Source: Bacterioplanoides pacificum (GTDB taxonomy: Bacteria > Pseudomonadota > Gammaproteobacteria > Pseudomonadales > Oceanobacteraceae). Taken from it: a stretch of DNA of 64,000 nucleotides. The stretch lies in the NCBI RefSeq assembly GCF_042648445.1, contig NZ_JBHRYB010000015.1:62001-126000 (forward strand), read 5' to 3'. Of the stretch, positions 1 to 10,013 are shown piece by piece. A model generated the notes under the pieces. The model did not search any database and had not been told where the DNA came from. It saw only the letters and a list, made by a program, of their open reading frames with translations. Position numbers and translations under genes: made by a program. Numbering within the stretch: the first letter of the stretch is position 1; each line of letters starts with the position of its first letter.

Positions 1-1443
1 TACATCCGTAAGTCACGTGTGGTATCCGGTGAAGCCGGTGGTATTACCCAGCATATCGGTGCTTACCACGTTGATACCGACCATGGCATGGTGTCCTTCC
101 TGGATACGCCGGGACACGCAGCGTTTACTTCGATGCGTGCCCGTGGTGCTCAGTCAACTGACGTTGTGATTCTGGTGGTGGCCGCCGATGACGGTGTGAT
201 GCCACAAACCGAAGAAGCGGTACAGCACGCAAAAGCAGCGGGTGTTCCGATTGTGGTTGCCATCAACAAGATGGATAAAGAGTCGGCTGACCCGGATCGG
301 GTTAAAAACGAACTGGCTGCGCGTGATGTTATCCCGGAAGACTGGGGTGGTGATGTTCCGTTTGTGCCGGTATCTGCACACACTGGTGAAGGCATTGACA
401 CTCTGCTGGAAGCCGTATTGCTGCAATCTGAACTGCTGGAGCTGAAAGCGCACTTTACCGGTCCGGGTCAGGGTGTGGTGGTTGAATCACGCCTCGACAA
501 AGGCCGTGGTCCGGTTGCGACTCTGCTGGTTCAGAACGGTATTCTGAAAAAAGGCGATATCGTTCTGGCGGGTACCTATTATGGCCGTGCCCGTGCGCTG
601 CTGGATGAAAACGGTAAACCGACTGAAGAAGCCGGCCCGTCAATTCCGGTCGAGATTCTGGGTCTGGGTGGTACACCGGATGCCGGCGACGTGTTTATGG
701 TCGTGGAAAGCGAGAAGAAAGCGCGTGAAGTGGCAGAACACCGTGAAGCCAAGCTGAAAGAACAAATTCAGCAACGTCAGCAGAAAGCCAAACTGGATGC
801 TCTGTTTGCCGGTATGTCTGAAGGTGAGCAGGCGAATCTGAACATCGTTCTGAAAACCGACGTACGTGGCTCGCTGGAAGCGATTGCGGCTTCGCTTGAG
901 AAGCTGGCAACCGACGAAGTGAAGGTCAACATCGTATCTTCTGGTGTCGGTGGTATCACTGAGACCGACACAACCTTGGCGGTTGCTTCGGGTGCGGTGG
1001 TGTTTGGCTTTAACGTTCGTGCCGATAACGCAGCGAAAAAAGTGGTCGAAGCCAACGAAGTCGATCTGCGTTATTACAGCGTGATCTACGATCTGCTGGA
1101 CGATGTTAAGCAAGCCATGGGTGGCCTGCTGGCACCGGAACTGCGCGAAGAAATCGTGGGTATTGCCGAAGTCCGTGACGTGTTCAATTCACCGAAGTTT
1201 GGCCAGATCGCTGGTTGTATGGTGATTGACGGTACGATCTACCGCAATAAGAAGATCCGCGTTCTGCGTGAAAACGTTGTGATTTACGAAGGTGAACTGG
1301 AGTCTCTGCGTCGTTTCAAAGACGACGTACAAGACGTTCGCCAGGGTATGGAATGTGGTATCGGTGTTAAGAACTATCAGGATGTTCGCCCAGGCGATCA
1401 GATTGAGGTGTTCGATGTGCGCGAAGTTGCACGTACACTGTAA
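1..1443 (+). CDS. infB: Translation initiation factor IF-2, C-terminal part (5'-truncated by window edge)
   Basis: GTPase that delivers initiator fMet-tRNA to the 30S subunit and promotes subunit joining. The frame is open from base 1, so the gene starts outside the window; 480 residues are visible. The fragment begins just after the P-loop, with switch I (GGITQHIGAY), then G3 DTPGH (about residue 35), G4 NKMD (about residue 90) and G5 SAHT, followed by the beta-barrel and C-terminal fMet-tRNA-binding domains. E. coli IF-2 is about 890 aa, so roughly the N-terminal half is missing. It heads the infB-rbfA-truB-rpsO-pnp order usual in gammaproteobacteria. Identity is certain; the true start cannot be seen. 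Confidence 0.98.
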   Translation, partial: YIRKSRVVSGEAGGITQHIGAYHVDTDHGMVSFLDTPGHAAFTSMRARGAQSTDVVILVVAADDGVMPQTEEAVQHAKAAGVPIVVAINKMDKESADPDRVKNELAARDVIPEDWGGDVPFVPVSAHTGEGIDTLLEAVLLQSELLELKAHFTGPGQGVVVESRLDKGRGPVATLLVQNGILKKGDIVLAGTYYGRARALLDENGKPTEEAGPSIPVEILGLGGTPDAGDVFMVVESEKKAREVAEHREAKLKEQIQQRQQKAKLDALFAGMSEGEQANLNIVLKTDVRGSLEAIAASLEKLATDEVKVNIVSSGVGGITETDTTLAVASGAVVFGFNVRADNAAKKVVEANEVDLRYYSVIYDLLDDVKQAMGGLLAPELREEIVGIAEVRDVFNSPKFGQIAGCMVIDGTIYRNKKIRVLRENVVIYEGELESLRRFKDDVQDVRQGMECGIGVKNYQDVRPGDQIEVFDVREVARTL

Positions 1444-1479
1444 GCTGGCTTTTATGCCCCTGGGTAGTTAATACCCGAT

Positions 1480-1510
1480 CAAAGCCCGGTCTGTTTCAGA
1501 CTGGGCTTTG
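1480..1510 (+). terminator. Strong infB-rbfA intergenic hairpin (weak or non-terminating)
   Basis: A 14-bp stem (1480-1493 with 1497-1510, one G-T pair) with a 3-base loop. No T-run follows, so it is more likely an RNA-stability or processing element, or a partial attenuator, than a true terminator. A smaller GGGTA/TACCC hairpin precedes it at about 1461-1476. rbfA starts 23 bases downstream. Confidence 0.5.
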
Positions 1511-1533
1511 CTGCTTCTGAAAGAGAATAAAAC

Positions 1534-1935
1534 ATGCCAAAAGATTACAGCCGTACTTCGCGACTGGGTGAACAAATCCAGCGTGAACTGGCACAAATGA
1601 TCCAGTTTGAAATGAAAGACCCTCGCCTGGGGATGGTGACGTTAAATCAGGTTAAAGTCGCTAAAGACCTGGGCTATGCCGATATTTATTTCACCGTGAT
1701 GGGCGCCAAAGGGGAAACGGATGAACAGATCCGTGAACAGACCGAAAGCATTTTAAATGATGCGGCCGGTTACCTGCGCTCCCAGCTTGCCCGTATTCTG
1801 ACCACCCGGGTAACGCCGCAGTTACGTTTCCACTATGACGAAACACTGGAACGTGGTCATCATCTGACCGGGCTGATTAAAAAAGCGCGGCAGCAGGATG
1901 ACGCACACACCGATGATGATTCTGCGGAGTCGTAA
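1534..1935 (+). CDS. rbfA: 30S ribosome-binding factor RbfA
   Basis: Small single-domain KH-type protein that binds the free 30S subunit and helps mature the 5' end of 16S rRNA. At 133 aa it has the normal family length. The N-terminus (DYSRTSRLGEQIQREL) and the central region with MKDPRLGMVT are characteristic; the C-terminal tail is Asp-rich (DDAHTDDDSAES), as is common. The ATG is preceded by GAAAGAG. It lies between infB and truB, six bases before the truB start, so the three are probably co-transcribed and truB translation may be coupled. Confidence 0.97.
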   Translation: MPKDYSRTSRLGEQIQRELAQMIQFEMKDPRLGMVTLNQVKVAKDLGYADIYFTVMGAKGETDEQIREQTESILNDAAGYLRSQLARILTTRVTPQLRFHYDETLERGHHLTGLIKKARQQDDAHTDDDSAES

Positions 1936-1940
1936 GCCAG

Positions 1941-2906
1941 GTGGGACGTAGCAAAAAGAAAGGCCGTGCGGTCAGCGGCATTCTGGTGGTGGATAAACCA
2001 CTGGGATTAAGTTCCAATCAGGTGTTACAGCGCGTTAAAGGTTTTTACCAGGCACAGAAAGCCGGTCATACCGGTGCGCTGGACCCGCAGGCCAGCGGTG
2101 TGTTGCCGATTTGTCTGGGCGAAGCAACCAAGTTCTCTCAACTGTTGCTGGAGTCCGACAAAGGTTATGACACCACTGCAACACTGGGCGAAGTGCGCTC
2201 CACCGGCGATGCCGAAGGGGAAGTCATCAAAACGGCAGAGGTAGGCGAATTTTCTGCCGGGCAGCTGGAAGCGGTATTGCAGCAGTTTCGTGGTGATGTG
2301 GTACAGGTGCCACCGATGTTTTCGGCGTTAAAGCTCGACGGCAAGCCGCTTTATGAGCTGGCCCGTAAGGGGATGAGCGCGGAACAGGCTCAGGCGATTG
2401 CGGAGAAGAAGCGCCGTACTATCCAGATTCACCAGTTGACCTTAACGGATCAGCGGCCACGCGAGCTGGACTTGTCTGTGCGTTGCTCTAAAGGCACTTA
2501 TATCCGCACGCTGGTCGAAGACATTGGCGATCAGCTGGGTTGTGGCGCTTATGTGTCGCGCTTACGGCGCAGCCATTCCGGTCCCTACCATGCTGCGCAG
2601 ATGGTAACGCTGGAGCAGCTGGAAGCATTGGCGGAGCAGCAGGATCTGGCCGCTCTCGATCAGTTATTGTTACCGATTGAGACGGCATTGCCGGACAGCT
2701 GGCCAGTGGTGGAGTTAAGTCATCAGCAAGCGGATAAAATACTGCACGGACAGGCAGTGAGCACTGGCTTAAAGCCGGCGCCTTCAGTACAATTATGGGC
2801 CGTTGAATCTGGGCAGCGACAACTGATCGGCATTGGCCGGATCGAACGCGGTGGCATACGTCCGCAGCGTTTGTTACAGGTTGAACTGTTGCCTGTTAAC
2901 GGATAG
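1941..2906 (+). CDS. truB: tRNA pseudouridine(55) synthase TruB
   Basis: Makes pseudouridine 55 in the T-loop of elongator tRNAs. The catalytic Asp lies in HTGALDPQASGVLP (about residues 42-55), with the second conserved block KGTYIRTLVEDIG (about 183-195) and a C-terminal PUA-like segment. 321 aa is close to E. coli TruB (314). The start is GTG (GTG GGA CGT AGC), right after the rbfA stop with the short spacer AGCCAG; the N-terminus MGRSKKKGRAVSG is typical. Part of the infB operon. Confidence 0.97.
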   Translation: MGRSKKKGRAVSGILVVDKPLGLSSNQVLQRVKGFYQAQKAGHTGALDPQASGVLPICLGEATKFSQLLLESDKGYDTTATLGEVRSTGDAEGEVIKTAEVGEFSAGQLEAVLQQFRGDVVQVPPMFSALKLDGKPLYELARKGMSAEQAQAIAEKKRRTIQIHQLTLTDQRPRELDLSVRCSKGTYIRTLVEDIGDQLGCGAYVSRLRRSHSGPYHAAQMVTLEQLEALAEQQDLAALDQLLLPIETALPDSWPVVELSHQQADKILHGQAVSTGLKPAPSVQLWAVESGQRQLIGIGRIERGGIRPQRLLQVELLPVNG

Positions 2907-2921
2907 CCGCAAAGCGGCGCG

Positions 2922-2959
2922 CATACCACTGTTAATGTGCACGGTGGTGATGTTTTTTT
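2922..2959 (+). terminator. Terminator or attenuator between truB and rpsO
   Basis: A 7-bp stem (ACCACTG at 2925-2931 with CGGTGGT at 2942-2948, one G-T pair) with a 10-base loop, followed by seven T at 2953-2959. It would end the infB-rbfA-truB transcript or reduce read-through into rpsO, which starts at 2986. The stem is short, so efficiency is uncertain. Confidence 0.5.
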
Positions 2960-2985
2960 ACGCACATTCTCTGGAGTATATACAG

Positions 2986-3255
2986 ATGGCATTATCTGCT
3001 GAAACGAAAGCTGAGATTGTAAAAGAGTTCCAAACGGCTGAAGGCGACACCGGTTCCCCTGAAGTACAGGTAGCTCTGCTGACTCATAACATTAACGGTC
3101 TGCAAGGTCACTTCAAAGAGCACGGTAAAGATCACCACTCTCGTCGTGGTCTGATCCGTATGGTTAACCAGCGTCGTAAGCTGCTGGACTACCTGAAGGG
3201 CAAAGATGCTAACCGTTACTTAGAGCTGATCAAGCGTCTGGGTCTGCGTCGCTAA
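2986..3255 (+). CDS. rpsO: 30S ribosomal protein S15
   Basis: Primary 16S rRNA-binding protein of the small-subunit platform. The start is ATG at 2986, giving exactly 89 aa, the normal S15 length; the frame is open further upstream but only this start fits the family (MALSAETKAEIVKEF). The conserved HxxDHHSRRGLIRMVNQRRKLL-type core (about residues 38-60) and the C-terminal YLELIKRLGLRR are present. SD-like CTGGAG lies 9 bases before the ATG. It is followed by a strong terminator and then pnp. In E. coli S15 represses its own translation; whether that holds here cannot be judged by eye. Confidence 0.98.
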   Translation: MALSAETKAEIVKEFQTAEGDTGSPEVQVALLTHNINGLQGHFKEHGKDHHSRRGLIRMVNQRRKLLDYLKGKDANRYLELIKRLGLRR

Positions 3256-3266
3256 GATCTCACTTT

Positions 3267-3297
3267 ACAACAAAAGCCCTCCGGGGCTTTTGTTGTT
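3267..3297 (+). terminator. Rho-independent terminator after rpsO
   Basis: Perfect 13-bp stem: ACAACAAAAGCCC (3267-3279), tetraloop TCCG, GGGCTTTTGTTGT (3284-3296). T-rich sequence follows. It begins 12 bases after the rpsO stop. Confidence 0.9.
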
Positions 3298-3385
3298 TTC
3301 ATTATCAGCTACTATAGCTGTTCTCAGCACAATGCTTCTGTCTGAGACTCCATATTGTTCAGTTGCTGAGCTGTGGTGCCAACCC

Positions 3386-3507
3386 CATGAGATTCAGTTA
3401 CCGCTGCGGTAACCCGGTTAATCTCTCATGGTGGTGCTTCTAACCATTCGCCTTTGCGGTCTGGCTGCTATATGCGGCTTGCGGGAGGGTTAATGCTTAG
3501 AAGCACC
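3386..3507 (+). promoter_or_regulatory. Structured pnp leader: two consecutive stem-loops
   Basis: The 296-bp rpsO-pnp gap holds two hairpins. The first pairs CATGAGATT (3386-3394) with AATCTCTCATG (3420-3430) around an inner GTTACCG/CGGTAAC stem. The second pairs GGTGCTTCT (3433-3441) with AGAAGCACC (3499-3507), with AACC/GGTT continuing inside. In E. coli the pnp leader hairpin is cut by RNase III and degraded by PNPase as autocontrol. The same role here is inferred from position and shape only. Confidence 0.55.
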
Positions 3508-3551
3508 GGCAGTCAGAACTGGTGAACTATTGATTATTAAGGAAATTCTGA

Positions 3552-5654
<2,103 letters not shown>

Positions 5655-5670
5655 GTTCAGGCCTGTTCTG

Positions 5671-5709
5671 AAAAACCGCCCCGGCTGTTAAAGCCCGGGC
5701 GGTTTTTTT
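5671..5709 (+). terminator. Rho-independent terminator after pnp
   Basis: GC-rich stem formed by AAAAACCGCCCCGG against CCCGGGCGGTTTTTTT with a short loop, ending in seven T. It starts 16 bases after the pnp stop. Confidence 0.9.
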
Positions 5710-5818
5710 ATGACTGGTAAATGGCACCACTAAAAAGGTAAAAAAACTGACAGTTGGCGTTGAAAGTCTGATTCTTGCGGAGTAGTCTTAAGGCAAACAA
5801 CAATAACAAATAACGCTT

Positions 5819-5965
5819 ATGCCTAAATTACTGCTGATTCTGTTTTTTATTCTGGCTGCCTGGCTGGCGTATTGGGTCGGGTTCTCACAACCTGACAGTG
5901 TGGTAACGGAAGTTAATATTTCACTATTGCAGACGCCTCTGCCCGTCAGACCTGAATATCAATAA
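5819..5965 (+). CDS. Possible 48-aa single-pass membrane mini-protein
   Basis: ATG at 5819, stop TAA at 5963-5965. The N-terminal half is a clear hydrophobic segment (LLLILFFILAAWLAYWV, residues 4-20); residues 22-48 are polar and would be periplasmic or cytoplasmic. No strong Shine-Dalgarno is visible: AAGG lies about 25 bases upstream and the sequence before the ATG is A-rich. It overlaps by 20 bases, tail to tail, with the minus-strand gene at 5946-6230. I do not recognise a family. It may be a real small membrane protein or chance; hydrophobicity and position after the pnp terminator are the only support. Confidence 0.4.
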   Translation: MPKLLLILFFILAAWLAYWVGFSQPDSVVTEVNISLLQTPLPVRPEYQ

Positions 5966-6230
5966 AACGGCCTTTACGGCTATCACCATCCAGTTGCTGT
6001 AACGTCATAAATTGTTGGCTTTCCCGGCTGAGCTGCTGTTGTTGCTGGCGCTGCTCGGCCAGCTGTTGCGCCTGAAATGCTGCATCACTGATGTCGGCCG
6101 GGACAAATTCACCATCACTGATACGGCGATTGCTCGGTTCGCGGACAATGTCGCGGGTTTTAGCAGCGCTGTGGGGATTCGTGAGGTCTGAGTTTGTTAC
6201 CGGGCTGAGGGCAGGTGATTGAATATTCAT
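5946..6230 (-). CDS. Hypothetical Gln-rich protein
   Basis: Predicted 94 aa from ATG at 6230 (MNIQSPALSPVTN). An upstream in-frame start at 6332 would add 34 residues but would run through a terminator hairpin at 6284-6308, so it is unlikely. The sequence is polar and probably disordered; residues 56-76 are Q-rich (AEQRQQQQQLSRESQQF) and could form a short coiled coil, and the end GRFIDIQV resembles the conserved C-terminus of small proteins of unknown function in related bacteria (from memory, uncertain). No signal peptide or catalytic motif. Function unknown. Confidence 0.6.
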   Translation of the reverse strand: MNIQSPALSPVTNSDLTNPHSAAKTRDIVREPSNRRISDGEFVPADISDAAFQAQQLAEQRQQQQQLSRESQQFMTLQQLDGDSRKGRFIDIQV

Positions 6231-6283
6231 AATGCTGGCCAGCGGGTTAAGGCTTTTACTATAGCAGCAGAATACCGTCAGGA

Positions 6284-6308
6284 TAAAAAAACCCAGCCGC
6301 AGGCTGGG
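6284..6308 (-). terminator. Minus-strand terminator after the PAP2 gene
   Basis: Stem CCCAGCC/GGCTGGG (6292-6298 with 6302-6308). On the minus strand it is followed by seven T (plus-strand A-run 6285-6291). It lies about 140 bases past the PAP2 stop and just upstream of the Gln-rich gene start, so it separates the two units. Confidence 0.8.
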
Positions 6309-6446
6309 TAAATGTTGTGTTGTGATACACAAAGAGATCAGGATTCCTGAGGGAGTGATGGTCCGATGTCACGCCACTTCAGAACCCGGCGGCAGTTTGC
6401 CTGTTGGTTGCGATTGCTGCCAGGCCGTTTTGAGCCGCCGTGTGTG

Positions 6447-7136
6447 TTAATGTGCGCCAGCTTTTTCCGGTGGGCTGATGCGACTGTGGCCTAACAGCCA
6501 ATAACCGAGAATACGGCAGGTGAAATACACCACAAAACCGGCAAACAGGGTATCGCTGAGGAAGTGGCCACCCTGAACGATGCGGCCGACACTGCTGATT
6601 ACTCCCATGCTGATACCAAACCAGAACCAGCGCCGTGAACGAAACACCCAGCCCAGTGCAATAAAGAAAAAGCCCATGGCAGCATGGCCGCTGACGAATG
6701 ACTTACAGCTTTTTTCGCAGCTGTCGGAAATCACAAACGCCGGGGTAAAACCGCTGTTACCGTTAAATTCCTGTACCTGGCGTGGCCGTGGCCGCTCAAA
6801 GCCTTCCTTGAATACGCCATGCACAATGATGCCGGGGCCAATCAGCAACACCAGAAACAGATATAACCAGGGTTTGCGGTGATCTTTGCAAATACCATGA
6901 CGCCAGAAAGTCAGGCCCAGAATCACCAGCATCAATGGCAACAAAAAATGTGGCATATAGCGGAACAAGGCATAAACAGAGGCGCTGACCGGGTGATCTT
7001 TGAGTGGCCAGTTACGCAATTCAGTATCGAAAAACCAGCTGCTGACCGTTAAGTCGATTTGTGGCCAGCAGACGAAAACAGCGGCCAGAATTAACAGACT
7101 GAGCCAGTCAGCATGATGTTTCAGCAATGTGTTCAT
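6447..7136 (-). CDS. PAP2-superfamily membrane phosphatase
   Basis: Inner-membrane acid phosphatase-like protein of 229 aa. The three family motifs are present: K-x6-RP in KEGFERPRPR (about residues 110-119), SGH in KSFVSGHAAMGFF (about 144-156), and the R-x5-H-x3-D motif in GRIVQGGHFLSDT (about 181-193). At least five hydrophobic segments surround them. Family members dephosphorylate lipid phosphates such as undecaprenyl pyrophosphate, phosphatidylglycerol phosphate or phosphatidic acid; substrate cannot be told here. An insertion between motifs 1 and 2 contains a Cys pair (SDSCEKSCKSF). AGGG lies five bases before the ATG. Last gene of a three-gene minus-strand unit with the DUF454 and secreted-protein genes. 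Confidence 0.85.
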   Translation of the reverse strand: MNTLLKHHADWLSLLILAAVFVCWPQIDLTVSSWFFDTELRNWPLKDHPVSASVYALFRYMPHFLLPLMLVILGLTFWRHGICKDHRKPWLYLFLVLLIGPGIIVHGVFKEGFERPRPRQVQEFNGNSGFTPAFVISDSCEKSCKSFVSGHAAMGFFFIALGWVFRSRRWFWFGISMGVISSVGRIVQGGHFLSDTLFAGFVVYFTCRILGYWLLGHSRISPPEKAGAH

Positions 7137-7165
7137 AACAACCCTAATAAACTAAAAACGAGAGC

Positions 7166-7624
7166 TTAACGATTAACCTCGTTATCGTCATCCCTGTTTG
7201 TCGCTGCCGGCAGCTGCAATGTTGGCTGGCGCAGGATATACAGGCTGACGCCACAGCCGATCAGCGGCAGCAGAATCTGCAGACTGGTGCGCGGGACCAG
7301 CAAAAATGCTGTGCTCAGCAACGTTGTCCACATCAGCAGCAGGGTAAATATTTTGGCCTTCAGTGGCAGGCCTTTACCATCAAGATAATAAATAACGTAT
7401 TTACCCAGCCTGGGGTGGTTAATTAACCAATGGTAAAAGCGCGGGGAGGTGCGCAGGAAGCAGGCGGCTGACAATAACAAAAACGGCGTGGTGGGTAACA
7501 GCGGTAAAAAAATTCCGACGACGCCCAGTGCCACACTGAGCCAGCCGACAGCCAGAATCAGCAGCCGCAGGAGTGGCTGCCGGATAACCGTTGTGCTGGT
7601 GTCGGAAGGTCGTTTAGACGTCAC
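7166..7624 (-). CDS. DUF454 (YbaN-like) inner-membrane protein
   Basis: 152 aa, with an N-terminal cytoplasmic stretch and the family signature GWLSVALGVVGIFLPLLP followed by TTPFLLLSAACFLRTSPRFY (about residues 27-64), then HPRLGKYV and two more hydrophobic segments. E. coli YbaN is the best-known relative; its role is unknown. The start is GTG at 7624, which overlaps the stop of the upstream gene in the arrangement GTGA, implying translational coupling with the large secreted protein. 29 bases separate it from the PAP2 gene. Confidence 0.85.
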   Translation of the reverse strand: MTSKRPSDTSTTVIRQPLLRLLILAVGWLSVALGVVGIFLPLLPTTPFLLLSAACFLRTSPRFYHWLINHPRLGKYVIYYLDGKGLPLKAKIFTLLLMWTTLLSTAFLLVPRTSLQILLPLIGCGVSLYILRQPTLQLPAATNRDDDNEVNR

Positions 7625-9912
7625 TGTAACCGGATCTGATACTGATAGCTGAATTCAGGTGTCAGACTATCGAACTCAGGTCTAAAAGTCCCATCAAAAC
7701 TCAGACGGAAAGCGCGTACAGCCGGATCGAATTCGCCATTAGGGATAATAACGGCGCCGCTGCCGTCCAGGTATTCGATGTTGGCTGTGGCGATATCCAG
7801 ACCACTGGCACTGTTGCCAGTGCCATCGCTCAGGGTTAACGAACCCACTTTAAATTCGCTGCCATCATCAATCGTTTGCTGCAGAGAGGTGGAGTTCAGG
7901 TCGGTGCTGATAACACCGTTATTACGTGCCACCACCCGGTACTCAATGACGGCACCTGGAATGGCTTTAAAGTTATTGCTGTTGATCGGGTCACTGATAA
8001 CGCTGCTGCTGCTGCTTAAGGTCACACTCTGACCTCCCTGGCAGTTGCTGAACTGGCTGGCGGGAATAATCTCAAAGCTGCTGGCGGCGGGCTGCTGCCA
8101 GAAGGCGGTATAGACATCACCCCCCACATTTTCCTGATGACGGAAGCGGAAGCGATAATAACCCCGGGCAAAACCATCCTCCAGAATAGTACCAGACGGC
8201 CTATTCACGGCCGCGTGGCCGCCATACCAGCTGGCGCGGTGGGCTGTGCCCTGCTGATCGAATAACGTCAGTTCCACCGCATCGTCACCGTCGACGGCGA
8301 AGCGATAATTGCCATCCTGTTGCAGATAAATAAAGCCGTCGAACAGCGTCAGATAACCTTCGTCATTACCAAAAGGGTTGTTGCTGCCATCCACATTTGG
8401 CAGTCGGGTATAGCCGTAGAGGTAGTCTGCTGTGGCGAAATTTTGTTCCAGTGTGTTCATTTCCGCGAAGCTGTTTGCCCAGCCATCGCTGTCCGGGTTG
8501 CTGCGGGTGTCAAAAAATCCGGTCAGCAGACCACTGCTCTGGCCACAGCCGGCAGTTAAACCGGAAGGCAGGATCAGCTGGAGAATTTCACGGTTGATAC
8601 TGATGTTATTGTTGGTGGTATTGCTATCAAACTGATGGCCTGTAAGGGTGGCCGTTACGGTGCCCGATGCGGGAGAATCAGACCGGGCTTCAATATGTAA
8701 GCTGAGGTCGGGAAAGGCAGTGTTAGCAGGCACAACCGAAGCATAGCGACAATCAATATTACCCAGGCTGCCATTGCAGTTCCAGCCGTTACCGCTGTAG
8801 TTAGAAAGGCGTAAGTTTGTGGGTACTGACAGGGCCAGGCTGGTATTTGTTAATGTTGCTTTACTGCCGTTATTACGACTTTTTAATACAAGTTCGCGTG
8901 GACTGTTAACTACCCACATATCTGGTGCCTTGCTGTCGCTCAGGTTGTTGCCAAAGGGGATCAGCTGCAGTTCAGCCTCGCAGACTTCATGGTTACCAAA
9001 GGCGATGCTTGTTTCTACTGGACAGGCCGCTGAGCGGATATCAATATTACTGGTAGTGAATGTCTGCCAGCGGCCTCCGGGTTTTTTAAATTGTACTGTG
9101 ATACCACCGTCACAGCAGTCTTCAAAACCCAGTACTTCGAGCTTGTGGTAGCCTGCTGTCAGGTCTATGCTGCCTTGCAGTACATCGCGGTTTGACCAGC
9201 TGTTATTCCACCACAGGTTTGTGTTCCACCGTTGATCTAAGCCGACACTGTCAATAAATAACCCACCGCCGCGGCCAAAGTCAGAGCCATAGCGAAATTC
9301 CCAGACTCCTGACTCGCCGGGCTTTACCTCAAAATAACTCTCAGAGCGGGCGCCGAAGTTGCTGCCTCCGGGGGGGAATTGGTTGGCATTACTGATTCCG
9401 TCGAAATTAGTGATAAATTTGCAGCCGTAGCCATTACGGCCATCTGTTGCTGATTCGAAGCGGGAAACGGCGGCAGAATAAGAGCGTGGGTTGGCTGCAG
9501 TATTTCGGGTATGAAAACGAATACCGGGATAAGTGAACACCGGTGGCACCTGTGCGCTGGGGCTGGCGTTACGGTTGCCATAATACAGGTATATTGTGCG
9601 GCTTCTGTCGCTGGTAGCGGAGGGTAAGCGTACCCAAAGCGTTGCGGTTTTATTCGCGGCATTCCAGTTATCGAGGTAAAAATCCAGCTCGGTTGCGTCG
9701 TCGCTGTCCAGTACTCGAAGGTCCCGGCCATCATTACTCCAGTTGTAACCAGGATAGAGGTTATCATCAATGGCGATAGGTACTTGGTATTCATTCGGTA
9801 GAGCTGCTGTCGCTGCGATGGTCACTGGCGTGCGAAATGGCCAATGACAATCCCAATAAGCGATGCTTGGAATGGAAAACAGAATCGATAAAAATAATAC
9901 AACTACGCGCAT
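7621..9912 (-). CDS. Large secreted protein with DUF2341, PA14-like and DUF11-like regions (MshQ-like)
   Basis: 763 aa with a Sec signal peptide (MRVVVLFLSILFSIPSIA, residues 1-18; mature start near YWDCHW). Residues 20-115 resemble DUF2341 (WPFRTPVTI, then IYLYYGN). Residues 120-300 look like a PA14-related beta-sandwich with a Cys pair (GFEDCCDGGI). About 310-445 resembles DUF11 repeats, about 460-630 is a second PA14-like region (YLTLFDGFIYLQQDGNY, AVDGDDAVELTLF), and 645-763 a further DUF11-like domain. The domain mix recalls MSHA-locus MshQ proteins, but no pilus gene is near and the C-terminal MshQ region is not recognised. Probably an exported adhesin or envelope protein. First gene of a unit with DUF454 and PAP2. 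Confidence 0.75.
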   Translation of the reverse strand: MRVVVLFLSILFSIPSIAYWDCHWPFRTPVTIAATAALPNEYQVPIAIDDNLYPGYNWSNDGRDLRVLDSDDATELDFYLDNWNAANKTATLWVRLPSATSDRSRTIYLYYGNRNASPSAQVPPVFTYPGIRFHTRNTAANPRSYSAAVSRFESATDGRNGYGCKFITNFDGISNANQFPPGGSNFGARSESYFEVKPGESGVWEFRYGSDFGRGGGLFIDSVGLDQRWNTNLWWNNSWSNRDVLQGSIDLTAGYHKLEVLGFEDCCDGGITVQFKKPGGRWQTFTTSNIDIRSAACPVETSIAFGNHEVCEAELQLIPFGNNLSDSKAPDMWVVNSPRELVLKSRNNGSKATLTNTSLALSVPTNLRLSNYSGNGWNCNGSLGNIDCRYASVVPANTAFPDLSLHIEARSDSPASGTVTATLTGHQFDSNTTNNNISINREILQLILPSGLTAGCGQSSGLLTGFFDTRSNPDSDGWANSFAEMNTLEQNFATADYLYGYTRLPNVDGSNNPFGNDEGYLTLFDGFIYLQQDGNYRFAVDGDDAVELTLFDQQGTAHRASWYGGHAAVNRPSGTILEDGFARGYYRFRFRHQENVGGDVYTAFWQQPAASSFEIIPASQFSNCQGGQSVTLSSSSSVISDPINSNNFKAIPGAVIEYRVVARNNGVISTDLNSTSLQQTIDDGSEFKVGSLTLSDGTGNSASGLDIATANIEYLDGSGAVIIPNGEFDPAVRAFRLSFDGTFRPEFDSLTPEFSYQYQIRLQ

Positions 9913-10013
9913 TTTAGCCTCCCGAATGCTCGGGCTAGTGTACTGAATTCGTCACACTGCGCCTATTGTCTGAAACGCTCAAACGCCGTCCCTGATCAAG
10001 CTTTCATCAGATT

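Noticed and set aside
640..1113. Long minus-strand frames opposite infB, pnp, cheA and other genes
   Set aside because: Codon-pattern shadows of strongly conserved plus-strand genes, without start signals or recognisable products.
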